The position numbers and the translations under genes were made by a program. Below, one piece after another: positions 8,734 to 17,734 of a DNA stretch of 64,000 nt. The notes beneath the pieces are model-generated. The model searched no databases and had not been told where the DNA came from. It saw only the letters and a list, made by a program, of their open reading frames with translations. This DNA comes from Gracilimonas amylolytica (GTDB taxonomy: Bacteria; Bacteroidota; Rhodothermia; Balneolales; Balneolaceae), in assembly GCF_002911695.1 (NCBI RefSeq), contig NZ_PQBS01000037.1, forward strand, positions 188,146 through 252,145, written 5' to 3'. The stretch's first letter is position 1, and the number at the start of each line of letters is the position of its first letter.

Positions 8734-9846
8734 ATGGACATTTCTGTTTATTTACTTCTGATCGTTTCAATGGTACTGCTGGGCTTAACGCTGGTACTTT
8801 TTCTCAGTGCCATCATAATTCGGGTCAGGCACAGAAATTGGTCTGCCAAACTGGAAAATTACCGAAAAACCTTGATGCCCCATGTCTTGAATTACCTCGA
8901 AGAAGGAAATGAAAAAGAGGTGATAGAGCAATTTACCGGGAAAAACCTTGAATATTACGCCTTTGAAAAGATCATTACGGAAATGCTTACTCATGTTGAG
9001 GGAACAGAGGCTGATAAACTCAAGGAACTCCTCTTTATAGAACCGATCTTTGATCACCATTTTAATTTATTGAGGTCATCGGATGATGTAGCCCGGGTAA
9101 AGGCCTGTAACTATTTCAGTAATGTACGTTTGGTAAACTTTAAAGTGATCAAAAAGCTGAAGGGGTATTTAGACTCACCGAATCAGATGCTGGTATTTTC
9201 AGCAGCAACCGCACTAATGGGTAGCGATGACGTCAATTTGAGAGTGGAGGCCCTTAGTCGTGTTGCCAAAAAAGATTTTCTGTCAGAAATGGCGATGATC
9301 GAGTTGTTCCATAAATTCCACTCGGATGAGGATGATCAAAATGAAGCCGAAGGCGAGGCACTGAAAATTGTGTTGGATGAGCAGGATATCCCACCGGCAA
9401 ACCGGGCGTTATTCATAAAGGGGATCACAGAAATAGGCTACTATAACCTTGTGAATTATCTGCTCGAAAAGTTACAGGATCCATCACGGGAATGGAATTA
9501 TCCGGAGGTATTGTCAGCCATCATCAAGGCTCAGGGCGAATTCAATAATGTTAAAAGTATTAAGACCCTTCGCCGGTATTTAGACCATGAAGCTCCGGAA
9601 GTAGTGGTTTCAGCTCTGGAAGAACTGGGTGATTATGGGAGTGAAGATGACTTTATCTACTTTAAATATTTATTGGGACATGAAGATAAGAACGTTAAAA
9701 AGGCCATTGTTTACGCCTTATTAAAAAATGGATTCAAAGAATCTGAGATCCTTCAAGAGGTACCCGAAAGTGATATAAAATTGATCACGAAATACGTGTT
9801 GATGTACGTTCACGAAAAAAGGAATGAAACAAATTTTAATGGCTGA
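8734..9846 (+). CDS. Membrane-anchored HEAT-repeat protein
   Basis: A 370-residue protein with one N-terminal membrane helix (about residues 4-28), then a basic stretch and a cytoplasmic alpha-solenoid. Helical pairs such as LRRYLDHEAPEVVVSALEELG and DKNVKKAIVYALLKNG are typical HEAT repeats. It has no enzyme motif. It lies between the receiver gene (21 bp upstream) and the glycosyltransferase gene (23 bp overlap), so it is a reasonable docking scaffold linking a phosphorylation signal to the synthase. That role is inference. Confidence 0.82.
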   Translation: MDISVYLLLIVSMVLLGLTLVLFLSAIIIRVRHRNWSAKLENYRKTLMPHVLNYLEEGNEKEVIEQFTGKNLEYYAFEKIITEMLTHVEGTEADKLKELLFIEPIFDHHFNLLRSSDDVARVKACNYFSNVRLVNFKVIKKLKGYLDSPNQMLVFSAATALMGSDDVNLRVEALSRVAKKDFLSEMAMIELFHKFHSDEDDQNEAEGEALKIVLDEQDIPPANRALFIKGITEIGYYNLVNYLLEKLQDPSREWNYPEVLSAIIKAQGEFNNVKSIKTLRRYLDHEAPEVVVSALEELGDYGSEDDFIYFKYLLGHEDKNVKKAIVYALLKNGFKESEILQEVPESDIKLITKYVLMYVHEKRNETNFNG

Positions 9847-11449
9847 GATCAGAGACATACTTCAGCAATTTTTAACCTATATGGAGCCAGCTGAGTGGCT
9901 GTTTATTGGGTATTTTCTTGCCGTGAATCTGACGTATACCCTACTCGTAATAATATCATTCTTCTACATCAGGCATCAGCAAAACTACTATCAGGTGTTT
10001 AACCTGAAAGGCCTGTTCAATTCAAATTTGTACAAACCGGTCAGCATACTTTCTCCGGCTTATAATGAGGAGGTAAACATCATTGCCTCGGTTGAAGCAC
10101 TGCTCCAGCTGCATTTTTCTGACTTTGAAGTGATCGTTATAAATGATGGAAGTACGGATGATACCTTGAAATTACTGATCGAACATTTTGATCTATATGA
10201 GATCGACCGGCCGGTAGAGCTGCCTATAGATCACAAACCCATCAAGAAAGTTTACAGGTCTTCGATCTACCCGGAATTGAAGGTGGTAGATAAAGAAAAT
10301 GGCAGAAAGGCGGATGCCCTGAATGCGGGGATCAATGTAGCCTCAAAAGATCTGGTATGTTCCATTGATGCTGATTCCATCCTGGAACCGGATGTACTTC
10401 TGAAATTGCTTAAAGCCTTTATGGAAGAAGAAAATGTAGTGGCTGTAGGAGGGATCGTAAGGATAGCGAATGGCTGTACCATCGAGGATAACATTGTCAA
10501 AAAAGTAGATCTGCCAAAGAGCTTTCTGGGTCGCATCCAAACGGTGGAGTATCTCCGTTCATTTTTATTTGGCAGGGTTGGCTGGGATTACCTTGATAGC
10601 CTTTTGATCATTTCCGGAGCCTTTGGGGTGTTCGATAAGAAGGCTGTGGTTGAAGTGGGTGGGTACCTGCATGACACGGTGGGTGAGGATATGGAATTGG
10701 TGGTAAGGCTGCATCGACATTTCAAGGATAAAGGGGAACCATACAGAGTGCGATTTTTACCGGAACCGGTGTGCTGGACAGAAGTACCGGAAAGTTGGTC
10801 AGTGTTGGGGAGACAAAGAAATCGCTGGCAGCGGGGACTGGCGGATACTATGATGCGCCACAAGAAGATGTTGTTCAACCCAAAATATGGTCGACTGGGT
10901 ATGCTGGCCATGCCATTCTTCTTTTTTATTGAGATGCTGGGCCCCGTAATTGAACTGTTTGGTTTTGGGTATTTTCTGATTGTTCTGCTTTTAGGTGGAT
11001 TCAACTCCACGTTTGTACTTCTGTTTTTAACGGTGTCCGTATTCCTGGGTATGGTGCTTTCCATTACCTCTGTCCTTTGTGAGGAACTGTCCTTCCGCCG
11101 ATATCCAACCCTTGGGAATATCGCCACCCTGACTCTCTACGCCTTTCTGGAGAATATCGGATACAGACAAATTCACACCTGGTGGAGATTCAAAGGACTG
11201 ATCGATTTTATTAAAGGAGATAAGGCGTGGGGAGTGATGACCCGAACCGGCCTGTCCTCAAACAGTAATGTGACAGAAGGAATCAAAAAACTGAAGGATT
11301 CTGTATCCAACTTTTTCGGTTCATTAAAATATTGGCTGGTTGTGTATGGTGTAACGGTCATTGTTATAGCACTCATCCTGCACGTATTGATAGATAACGG
11401 AGTGATCCCTGATGTGTATTCCATCGTCAGGGCGGAACTTGGAATTTGA
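9824..11449 (+). CDS. Family 2 membrane glycosyltransferase (PgaC/cellulose-synthase-like)
   Basis: A processive-type GT2 of about 541 residues. An N-terminal helix (about 20-45) is followed by the cytosolic catalytic domain: SPAYNEE, VINDGSTDD near 108, the DAD metal site near 181, GED near 287 and QRNRWQRG near 330. Several C-terminal membrane helices follow. QxxRW marks processive synthases such as PgaC, hyaluronan and cellulose synthases. An in-frame ATG at 9839 is an alternative start. The gene overlaps its neighbours on both sides. The product is probably an extracellular polysaccharide; the sugar is unknown. Confidence 0.9.
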   Translation: MKQILMAEIRDILQQFLTYMEPAEWLFIGYFLAVNLTYTLLVIISFFYIRHQQNYYQVFNLKGLFNSNLYKPVSILSPAYNEEVNIIASVEALLQLHFSDFEVIVINDGSTDDTLKLLIEHFDLYEIDRPVELPIDHKPIKKVYRSSIYPELKVVDKENGRKADALNAGINVASKDLVCSIDADSILEPDVLLKLLKAFMEEENVVAVGGIVRIANGCTIEDNIVKKVDLPKSFLGRIQTVEYLRSFLFGRVGWDYLDSLLIISGAFGVFDKKAVVEVGGYLHDTVGEDMELVVRLHRHFKDKGEPYRVRFLPEPVCWTEVPESWSVLGRQRNRWQRGLADTMMRHKKMLFNPKYGRLGMLAMPFFFFIEMLGPVIELFGFGYFLIVLLLGGFNSTFVLLFLTVSVFLGMVLSITSVLCEELSFRRYPTLGNIATLTLYAFLENIGYRQIHTWWRFKGLIDFIKGDKAWGVMTRTGLSSNSNVTEGIKKLKDSVSNFFGSLKYWLVVYGVTVIVIALILHVLIDNGVIPDVYSIVRAELGI

Positions 11450-12762
11450 TGAAATCAGAGGTAATGTTGATCATGAAAACACATCCCAAAACATGTATTG
11501 TAAGTGCAATTTCAAAACGGACCTGTTTATTGGTTGGGTGGTTAACGGGTTTACTGATGATCTTTTCACTCCAAACCCTTTCAGCTCAAACCGTTGAAAA
11601 TGTTGATAAAGCCTTTATGGAAGCCCGGGAACTCGCTTTCGATGGCCAAAGGGAGGAAGCAAGGGAATTGGCCCATGCCATTCTGGAAATATCACCCGAT
11701 TATCACGACGTCAGGATTCTAATAGCCCGCACCTACGCCTGGGATGGCAGTTACGATAATGCCCGTGAGGAACTGAATTACGTACTCGAACGCAGGCCCG
11801 ATTATAAAGACGCCCTCTTTGCAGCCATCGATAACGAACGCTGGGCGGGAAATGAAAAGGCCATGCTGGATTACTCGAAGCAGGCAGTGAGATATCACGC
11901 CGTTGATGCGGATGTACTATTGAAGCGAGCTGAAACTCTAAATTCGGCCGGTAAGGATAAAGAGGCACTGCAGGTCCTGAATCAACTGGAGCAGATCGAT
12001 AAAATAAACGAAGAAGCGTTACAGTTGAGGGAAAGCATAAAAACCTCAGGACAGAATTACACCCTTACCACGGCATATACCTACGATACATTTGAGGATG
12101 TATTCGACGATATACATAAAGCCTACGTACAGCTTTCGAGGCGGACAGGTATTGGTTCAGTAATCGGCCGCGTCAATTATCAGCGCAGATTTTCCACGGA
12201 TGGATTACAGGCTGAACTTGATTTCTATCCATCCATCGCTGAGGGTTGGTATGGGTATGTCAGTGCCGGGTATTCTTCCAGTTCTTTGTTTCCGGAGTTC
12301 AGGTCAGGTGCGGAGTTATTTAAAACGCTGCCCGGCGCATTCGAAGTTTCGGCAGGGTTTAGGTACCTGAGTTTCAACAGCGATGTCTGGATATTTACCG
12401 GAACCGTTTCAAAGTATCAGGGCAACTGGTTGTTTACTGTAAGGCCGTATATCACGCCAAATTCAGTGGGTGTTTCCCGGTCTTTGAGTTTATTGGCAAG
12501 AAGGTACCTGTCAGGACCTGAAAACTATATAACCTTTCGGGGAGGATTCGGTTTTTATCCCGAAGAACGACGTTTTCAGGATGTTTCAGGAGATGTATTT
12601 TTTACCCAATCGCAATTTGTAGGCATAGATGGATATAAAGAACTTCGCTACAACCTTTCTGCTTTCTTATCGCTTGATCTTGCCCGTCAGGAGCTGACCT
12701 TCGATCCGGATAATTTTATCACGATCGTTACCCTGAATGGTGGATTCGTCTATAAATTTTAG
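11449..12762 (+). CDS. YaiO-family outer-membrane beta-barrel with N-terminal TPRs
   Basis: A protein of about 437 residues with an N-terminal signal segment ending near TLSAQ. A TPR domain follows (about 30-185, for example YAWDGSYDNAREELNYVL), then a C-terminal barrel of alternating aromatic strands that ends in phenylalanine, as in YaiO. It is likely an outer-membrane exit or export partner for the polysaccharide made by the upstream GT2. Start and stop codons overlap as TGATG. A start at 11473 would give a shorter signal peptide. The stop shares four bases with the convergent sulfatase gene. Confidence 0.87.
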   Translation: MKSEVMLIMKTHPKTCIVSAISKRTCLLVGWLTGLLMIFSLQTLSAQTVENVDKAFMEARELAFDGQREEARELAHAILEISPDYHDVRILIARTYAWDGSYDNAREELNYVLERRPDYKDALFAAIDNERWAGNEKAMLDYSKQAVRYHAVDADVLLKRAETLNSAGKDKEALQVLNQLEQIDKINEEALQLRESIKTSGQNYTLTTAYTYDTFEDVFDDIHKAYVQLSRRTGIGSVIGRVNYQRRFSTDGLQAELDFYPSIAEGWYGYVSAGYSSSSLFPEFRSGAELFKTLPGAFEVSAGFRYLSFNSDVWIFTGTVSKYQGNWLFTVRPYITPNSVGVSRSLSLLARRYLSGPENYITFRGGFGFYPEERRFQDVSGDVFFTQSQFVGIDGYKELRYNLSAFLSLDLARQELTFDPDNFITIVTLNGGFVYKF

Positions 12763-15233
12763 TTCTCAGTCAGCTGTTCTTTCAGCTCACGCAGGTTTGA
12801 ATTATCAGAGTCCAGTTCAAGTCCTTTATTGATCCAAACAGTGGAACTATCCCTATTTTCCATCAGGTAGTAGGTTCTCGCTTTACGAAAGATCAGAGGG
12901 ACATAATTGCCGTTGTAGGCAAGTCCGGTATTCACAAAATCCATGCTTTTCTGATGCTCTCCCTGCCAGTAATACACATCGGTAAGTGCGTTGTAGGTAT
13001 CCATGTAGGAAGGGTCACGATCCAATACCTCCCTGAAACGGCTGATCGCATCTTCATAGTTACCACCCCATGCCAGGGTTCTTCCATACAGTAAGCGGGC
13101 ATCATGATAGTTGGGAGAACGGCGTAAAACATGCCTCAGGACCATTCGGGCGTAAGAATAATTGGTGCTAAAAGCAGAATCCCTGGCGATCTGGAATAAT
13201 TCGGAATTTCCAAGTCCTGTCAGGTTTTCATTTCTTAAAAACTCAATTTCTTCATTCAGTGTCTCATGCTCCCTTTTCTGTTCCTCTGTGAGTCGGATAA
13301 GCTTATTTTTAGAAGTGGCATAGTTATTTCGGATTTTAAACTGCTCAAACTCTTTATAGAGCCTGTCTTTGATTTCGTCGTCCTGAATTTCACCCAAAAG
13401 CATACCTTCGTTTAACCGGTACAATCTATTATCAGAAATAAAATATTCCCCTGAGAGGTAATCAGCTAAGTTGTTTTTGGTTCTCATGAACGGCACCCTT
13501 TTTTGAGCCTCAAATGTTACACTCGTACTTAACTCGCCACCCAGCCAATGGACATTCTCCGGAGTAATGATCTGATCTCCAAAATTTGATCTGAGATAAG
13601 CCATCAGGGTTGGCGCAATGTCCAGATGGGATGAGACGCCCTTGAAGGTCTTACTTTCTTTGAGAAGCGGGGAGTAGATCATAAATGGCACGTAATACCG
13701 GTCAATACGATCCCGGTGGGGGATGGGAACCATACGGTGGTCACCCGTGATGATGAAGATCGTGTTGGCAAAATCATCCCGCTGTTTGTAACGGTCAAAC
13801 AGCTGTCGGATGGAATCATCAGTATATAAAAGAGCTTTGAACAGTTCAGGATGGTTCTGATACATCTGTTTGTGATCATCCGGCAGATCAAGGGTTTCAA
13901 GCCTTTGCTCAAATATGAGATCAAATTGCTGACTTTCCGGGATGATAAACGGTTCATGAAAGTTAAGCGTGAAAAAGATATCGAGACGAGGAGTATTACT
14001 TTGAAACTCATTCAGAAATGAAAAAGCAAAATCATAGAGATCATGATCCGAGTATCCCCAGCTGAATCCACCTTCGATCTCATCCATTCTCTCATATTGA
14101 TCCGGAAAACGGGACGCATTGACCAGCAGATCAATACCCTGTCGTTCAAGGAAAAGATCCAGATTGTCGAAACTTGTATCATAGCCTCCAAAATAACCGG
14201 TATGGTAACCGCTGTTATCCAGGATTGAAATGAGGGAGTGATGTTCAGGCATGCGGTAGCCCAGATCCATGAATCCACTGTTTGCATAAGGCAGTGAACC
14301 GAAAATGGAAGGTTGTGCGTTGAATGATCGACCACTGGTGGATAGGAAATGTGTCCAGTTCAGGCTCTCATTAGATAGCGAATCCAGAAAAGGAGTAAAT
14401 CCTCCATACGAAGCATTGGGGTCAACCACGGTTCCGCCTAAACCTTCAACGATCACAAATACAAAGTTTGGCAGGTGATCCGGCTTGTTTAGAAAAGGGG
14501 AGAGCACATCTTCAGTATCAGGGACCCTCATGAATGGATATTCGTCACCGGAGTACTCATCATAGGTTAGGGCAGAAAGGAAATGGTTCGCCGTTTCACC
14601 AAAAAAGTAAGAGGCCTTATTAACAGAAAGGGCATAGGTCAACTCAAGTTCGTGATCCTCCTTAGATGGATAGGTGAAAAAACTCAATATGGCACATACC
14701 GATAAGAAGATCAGAAAGGTATTCTGAAATGCAGGTTTGAATTCAATTTTATTAAGACCTCGAATTCCGAATAAAAATATCAGAGGAAACAGGATAAGTG
14801 GAGCGATCTCCGTAAACCCAAAACTCACTGACGTGCTGACCGTATCTCCGATCTCAGTGATGTTATACGCCCAAAGATCCACACCAAGAAGCACAAGGAC
14901 CTCACCGAAATATTGGATCAAAGCAATATAGATCACTATGAAGAGAACCATGAGTGCTTTGATGTTTTTTGAAGCGTAGTTGGGAATCAGTTTAGAAAGT
15001 ATAGCCCAAATAGCGATCAGTATCACGGCCCAGAATGCAAACAGAAAGAGGTCAGGGATCAGGGCTTTAAAATAGATGAGAAAAGATCCTTCAGGTAAGC
15101 TGAAGTTTTGTGAGACCAAAAGAATCTCATAGATCCGTATAAAAAAACCAAGAAGCAAAAATGTGACCATGGTCGAGGTCACATTTTTAAGCTCCTGATC
15201 TGAAAATGGTAAATGATCGAGAATGGTTTTCAA
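12759..15233 (-). CDS. LtaS-like sulfatase/phosphotransferase with C-terminal TPR domain
   Basis: An 824-residue membrane enzyme. About five N-terminal helices precede an extracytoplasmic alkaline-phosphatase-fold domain with metal and nucleophile segments: VIVEGLGG near 258, STSGRS near 300, FFTLNFHEP and TGDHR. LtaS/OpgB relatives transfer phosphoglycerol or similar groups to a glycan or lipid. Residues about 690-820 form TPRs that closely resemble those of the YaiO protein next door (SPNYHDARLLYGRTLAW against SPDYHDVRILIARTYAW). The listed start is TTG; an ATG at 15170 is possible. It probably decorates the polysaccharide made by the adjacent operon, which is inference. Confidence 0.87.
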   Translation of the reverse strand: MKTILDHLPFSDQELKNVTSTMVTFLLLGFFIRIYEILLVSQNFSLPEGSFLIYFKALIPDLFLFAFWAVILIAIWAILSKLIPNYASKNIKALMVLFIVIYIALIQYFGEVLVLLGVDLWAYNITEIGDTVSTSVSFGFTEIAPLILFPLIFLFGIRGLNKIEFKPAFQNTFLIFLSVCAILSFFTYPSKEDHELELTYALSVNKASYFFGETANHFLSALTYDEYSGDEYPFMRVPDTEDVLSPFLNKPDHLPNFVFVIVEGLGGTVVDPNASYGGFTPFLDSLSNESLNWTHFLSTSGRSFNAQPSIFGSLPYANSGFMDLGYRMPEHHSLISILDNSGYHTGYFGGYDTSFDNLDLFLERQGIDLLVNASRFPDQYERMDEIEGGFSWGYSDHDLYDFAFSFLNEFQSNTPRLDIFFTLNFHEPFIIPESQQFDLIFEQRLETLDLPDDHKQMYQNHPELFKALLYTDDSIRQLFDRYKQRDDFANTIFIITGDHRMVPIPHRDRIDRYYVPFMIYSPLLKESKTFKGVSSHLDIAPTLMAYLRSNFGDQIITPENVHWLGGELSTSVTFEAQKRVPFMRTKNNLADYLSGEYFISDNRLYRLNEGMLLGEIQDDEIKDRLYKEFEQFKIRNNYATSKNKLIRLTEEQKREHETLNEEIEFLRNENLTGLGNSELFQIARDSAFSTNYSYARMVLRHVLRRSPNYHDARLLYGRTLAWGGNYEDAISRFREVLDRDPSYMDTYNALTDVYYWQGEHQKSMDFVNTGLAYNGNYVPLIFRKARTYYLMENRDSSTVWINKGLELDSDNSNLRELKEQLTEN

Positions 15234-15311
15234 GTGATAAGGTTTCTTTTAGAATGGTGGAATTCGGTGGTTAAAATACCATCCTCCCTGTAAACCTAAA
15301 AGAAACGTTTA

Positions 15312-16661
15312 TCAGCCAACCACAGGACATTCATCCTGTTTAGCCAGATATGCTTTTTCAAGGATATCCAGCCCCTCATCGATCTGACCTTTGCTGATGG
15401 TCAATGGCGGACGGAAACGCACGGTATTCGGTCCACAAGAAAGGATCATCAATCCGTTTGCCATACACTCCTTGATCACGTGATCTCGCGCATGTGTATT
15501 CGGAAGATCGATAGCACAGAATAAGCCTTTACCCCTTGGATTACTCAGGTATTCATGTTTGTCAGCCAGGTCTTCAAGCTTGAATCTCAGGTGTTCACCT
15601 ACAGTTGCAGCATTATCAACCAGGTTGTCTTCTTCGATCACTTCCAGGATACGCCCGAAGCGAACCATATCCACAAGATTACCGCCCCACGTAGAATTGA
15701 TGCGTGACGAGACATGGAAGCAGTTGGTTTCAATATCATCTACCCGGGTATTGGCAAGGATGCCACAAACCTGTGCTTTTTTACCAAAGGCCAGAATATC
15801 TGGTTTCACATAATGCTCATGGGCCCAGAATTTTCCGGTCATACCTACACCGGTTTGAACTTCATCATAAATAAGCAGGGCTTCGTGTTGATCTGCCAGG
15901 TCACGCAGCGCCTGATGGAATTCCGGGCGGAAATGTCGGTCTCCACCTTCACCCTGGATCGGTTCGATAAGGATCCCGGCAATATCATCTTTATGGATCT
16001 CGAAAAAGCGTTCGGCTTGTGCAATAGCCATTTTCTCCTGAGCGGCCGTTGCCTCAATATGTTCTTTAGTGGCAGGGTAGGTCATGGCAGGACTTATAAC
16101 CCGTGGCCAGTCAAATTTTGGAAAGTATTTCACCTTATTCGGGACGGTGTTGGTAACTGACAGGGTATAGCCGGAGCGTCCGTGAAATGCCTTTTCAAAG
16201 TGAAGGATCTTGTGGCCTTTTTCGTGTCGGTAGCCTTTTTGAAAGTTCTTCTGCACTTTCCAGTCAAAGGCTACTTTCATGGCATTTTCAACGGCTAATG
16301 CCCCGCCGGATATAAAAAATGAATAAGGCATGTAATCAGGAATACCAACCCGGTCGAATGTAGCCATGAACCGTGCCATATCTTCGGTATAGATATCAGA
16401 GTTGGAAGGCTTGTTGATGGCCACCTGTGCCAGGCGTTCAATAAAATCATCATCTCCGGCCAGTTTGGGATGATTCATGCCTAATGGGTTAGAAGCAAAG
16501 AAGGTGAAAAAATCCAGATATCTTTTGCCTGATTTTGAATCCAGAAGGTATGCGCCCTCACTTTTTTTGAGGTCAAGTACCATGTCGTACCCATCAGTGA
16601 GAATATGTTTACCTAAAACTTTACGTACATTATCAGGATTGATATTAAGACTATCTTGCAT
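15312..16661 (-). CDS. lat: L-lysine 6-transaminase
   Basis: A 449-residue class-III PLP aminotransferase of the lysine epsilon-aminotransferase type. It moves the 6-amino group of lysine to 2-oxoglutarate and gives allysine, the precursor of 2-aminoadipate. Recognisable segments are FFTFFASNPLGMNHP, FHGRSGYTLS, IYDEVQTG and AFGKKAQVCG with the PLP lysine near 294. The signature differs from the ornithine enzyme at 18.3 kb. The protein is cytosolic. The gene lies 79 bp upstream of the sulfatase gene on the same strand, but no functional link is apparent. Confidence 0.93.
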   Translation of the reverse strand: MQDSLNINPDNVRKVLGKHILTDGYDMVLDLKKSEGAYLLDSKSGKRYLDFFTFFASNPLGMNHPKLAGDDDFIERLAQVAINKPSNSDIYTEDMARFMATFDRVGIPDYMPYSFFISGGALAVENAMKVAFDWKVQKNFQKGYRHEKGHKILHFEKAFHGRSGYTLSVTNTVPNKVKYFPKFDWPRVISPAMTYPATKEHIEATAAQEKMAIAQAERFFEIHKDDIAGILIEPIQGEGGDRHFRPEFHQALRDLADQHEALLIYDEVQTGVGMTGKFWAHEHYVKPDILAFGKKAQVCGILANTRVDDIETNCFHVSSRINSTWGGNLVDMVRFGRILEVIEEDNLVDNAATVGEHLRFKLEDLADKHEYLSNPRGKGLFCAIDLPNTHARDHVIKECMANGLMILSCGPNTVRFRPPLTISKGQIDEGLDILEKAYLAKQDECPVVG

Positions 16662-16909
16662 TCGTAACTCCTATTGTTGAATTGTTTCTACAAATCTACC
16701 AAAAGGATCAAAGTGCCTCAATAGCTTTTAAATTCACTAAAGTTAGAAAGGGTGGTTTTGGGTGTGGTGTGAGAGCGGGGATTGATTGATTAGATAAGTT
16801 TTTGAATCTTTGAAGAAATCATAGAATAGAAATGAGAGAGCGTAGTTTATAAATAAAAGAAGGATCAGAGAAAGACGAGTAAAGAACTAAAGCATCTTAT
16901 ACTTTAAGC

Positions 16910-16996
16910 AACCTCGCAGCGTCTTTAAGACCTGCGATCGTAGCGTAGCGTTGCGAGTGAACGCTGCGAGGACCTTCGGACGCTCGCAGGTTCTAC
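16910..16996. repeat. GC-rich inverted repeat, member of a dispersed family
   Basis: The arms AACCTCGCAGCGTC (16910-16923) and GACGCTCGCAGGTT (16979-16992) form an imperfect hairpin. The right part matches the element at 7206-7241 in inverted orientation. The rest of the 16662-16997 spacer shows nothing coding. Confidence 0.6.
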
Positions 16997-16997
16997 A

Positions 16998-17273
16998 TTA
17001 GTGCTTATATAACGAGTGATCTCGTTTTTTTTCGAACTCAGTTTCACATAAAAACTCACGTCTCTTAGCTGGTTTCAGATGTTTATCTTTGTGTAGAACT
17101 TCTTTCTTGGTCTCGAAATCCTCAGTATTGACCAATTCCCACGGTCGGTATTTTATGGTCCAACCTTTTTTACCTAATGAGTTATGAGAAAGTAAGCGTT
17201 GTTCCAGATTTGAAGTGTACCCGATATAGATCTTTTGATGAGAAGGCGAGTAAAGAGCATAAACGGTATACAT
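16998..17273 (-). CDS. GIY-YIG nuclease-family small protein, copy 1 (divergent C-terminus)
   Basis: A 91-residue single-domain GIY-YIG protein. The motif appears as VYALYS and IYIGYT near residues 4-19, followed by the conserved NLEQRL arginine and KKGWTIKYRPWE. The first 65 or so residues closely match copy 3 at 17815-18069. The tail (KDKHLKPAKRREFLCETEF...) has diverged and loses the REKQLKSAKGREFIW ending. It is the last of three tandem units downstream of the initiator tRNA. Stand-alone GIY-YIG proteins next to tRNA genes are common in Bacteroidota; their function is not settled. Confidence 0.85.
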   Translation of the reverse strand: MYTVYALYSPSHQKIYIGYTSNLEQRLLSHNSLGKKGWTIKYRPWELVNTEDFETKKEVLHKDKHLKPAKRREFLCETEFEKKRDHSLYKH

Positions 17274-17297
17274 AAGTTCCTACTTTTCTCTTTAATA

Positions 17298-17330
17298 TAA
17301 AAAAAGCCTTCTGAACTAAATCAGAAGGCT
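17298..17330 (-). terminator. Intrinsic terminator of repeat unit A
   Basis: The stem AGCCTTCTGA/TCAGAAGGCT (17305-17314 and 17321-17330) has a six-base loop and an A-tract on its left side that becomes a U-tract on the minus strand. It is the same hairpin as at 17.70 and 18.10 kb. Confidence 0.85.
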
Positions 17331-17335
17331 TTTGG

Positions 17336-17416
17336 TAGTGGCGTGCCCGCCGGTGGTCGGATGATAGTCGGATTCGAACCTACGTCCGCCAATCGGCGGA
17401 TAAGAGCCCGACGAGC
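17336..17416 (-). pseudogene. tRNA-fMet-like remnant A
   Basis: The minus strand keeps GCTCGTCGGGCTC (D-stem 3' strand and anticodon 5' arm), GTAGGTTCGAATCC (T arm) and GCCACTACC after the acceptor, all shared with the true tRNA at 18134-18206. The 5' part is absent, the anticodon region reads CTT rather than CAT, and a GC hairpin (CCGCCGATTGGCGG) and an acceptor-side insertion break the fold. It is not a functional tRNA. Confidence 0.75.
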
Positions 17417-17671
17417 CTAATTGAATTTTTCTTTAACAACCTCCCAGATATATTCCCGTCCTTTGGCTGATTTAAGCTGTTTCTCTCTGCGCATAGCGTC
17501 TTTCTTTGTTTGGTGTTCTTCAGTATAGGCTAATTTCCAGGGGCGGTACTTTATAGTCCACCCTTTTTTACCTAATGAGTTATGAGAAAGAAGACGCTGT
17601 TCAAGATCGGATGTGTACCCGATATAGATCTATTGATGAGAAGGTGAGTATAGAGCGTAAACGGTAAATAT
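17417..17671 (-). pseudogene. GIY-YIG gene copy 2, inactivated
   Basis: This copy has exactly the length of copy 3 (255 nt) with no indel. The start codon position reads ATA (17669-17671), and codon 14, lysine in the other copies, is TAG (17630-17632). Downstream codons still read a GIY-YIG protein (LGKKGWTIKYRPW, REKQLKSAKGRE). Two point changes therefore silence it, which implies recent inactivation or decay under weak selection. Confidence 0.85.
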
Positions 17672-17697
17672 GAGACATCGATTTTCTCATGAATATA

Positions 17698-17728
17698 AAA
17701 AAAGCCTTCTGAACTTAATCAGAAGGCT
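17698..17728 (-). terminator. Intrinsic terminator of repeat unit B
   Basis: The stem AGCCTTCTGA/TCAGAAGGCT (17703-17712, 17719-17728) has an A-tract to its left and is read on the minus strand. Confidence 0.85.
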
Positions 17729-17734
17729 TTTGGT

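Noticed and set aside
10588-11127. 179-codon minus-strand frame inside the GT2 gene
   Set aside because: It is an antisense shadow; its composition follows the codon pattern of the real gene and it shows no motif.
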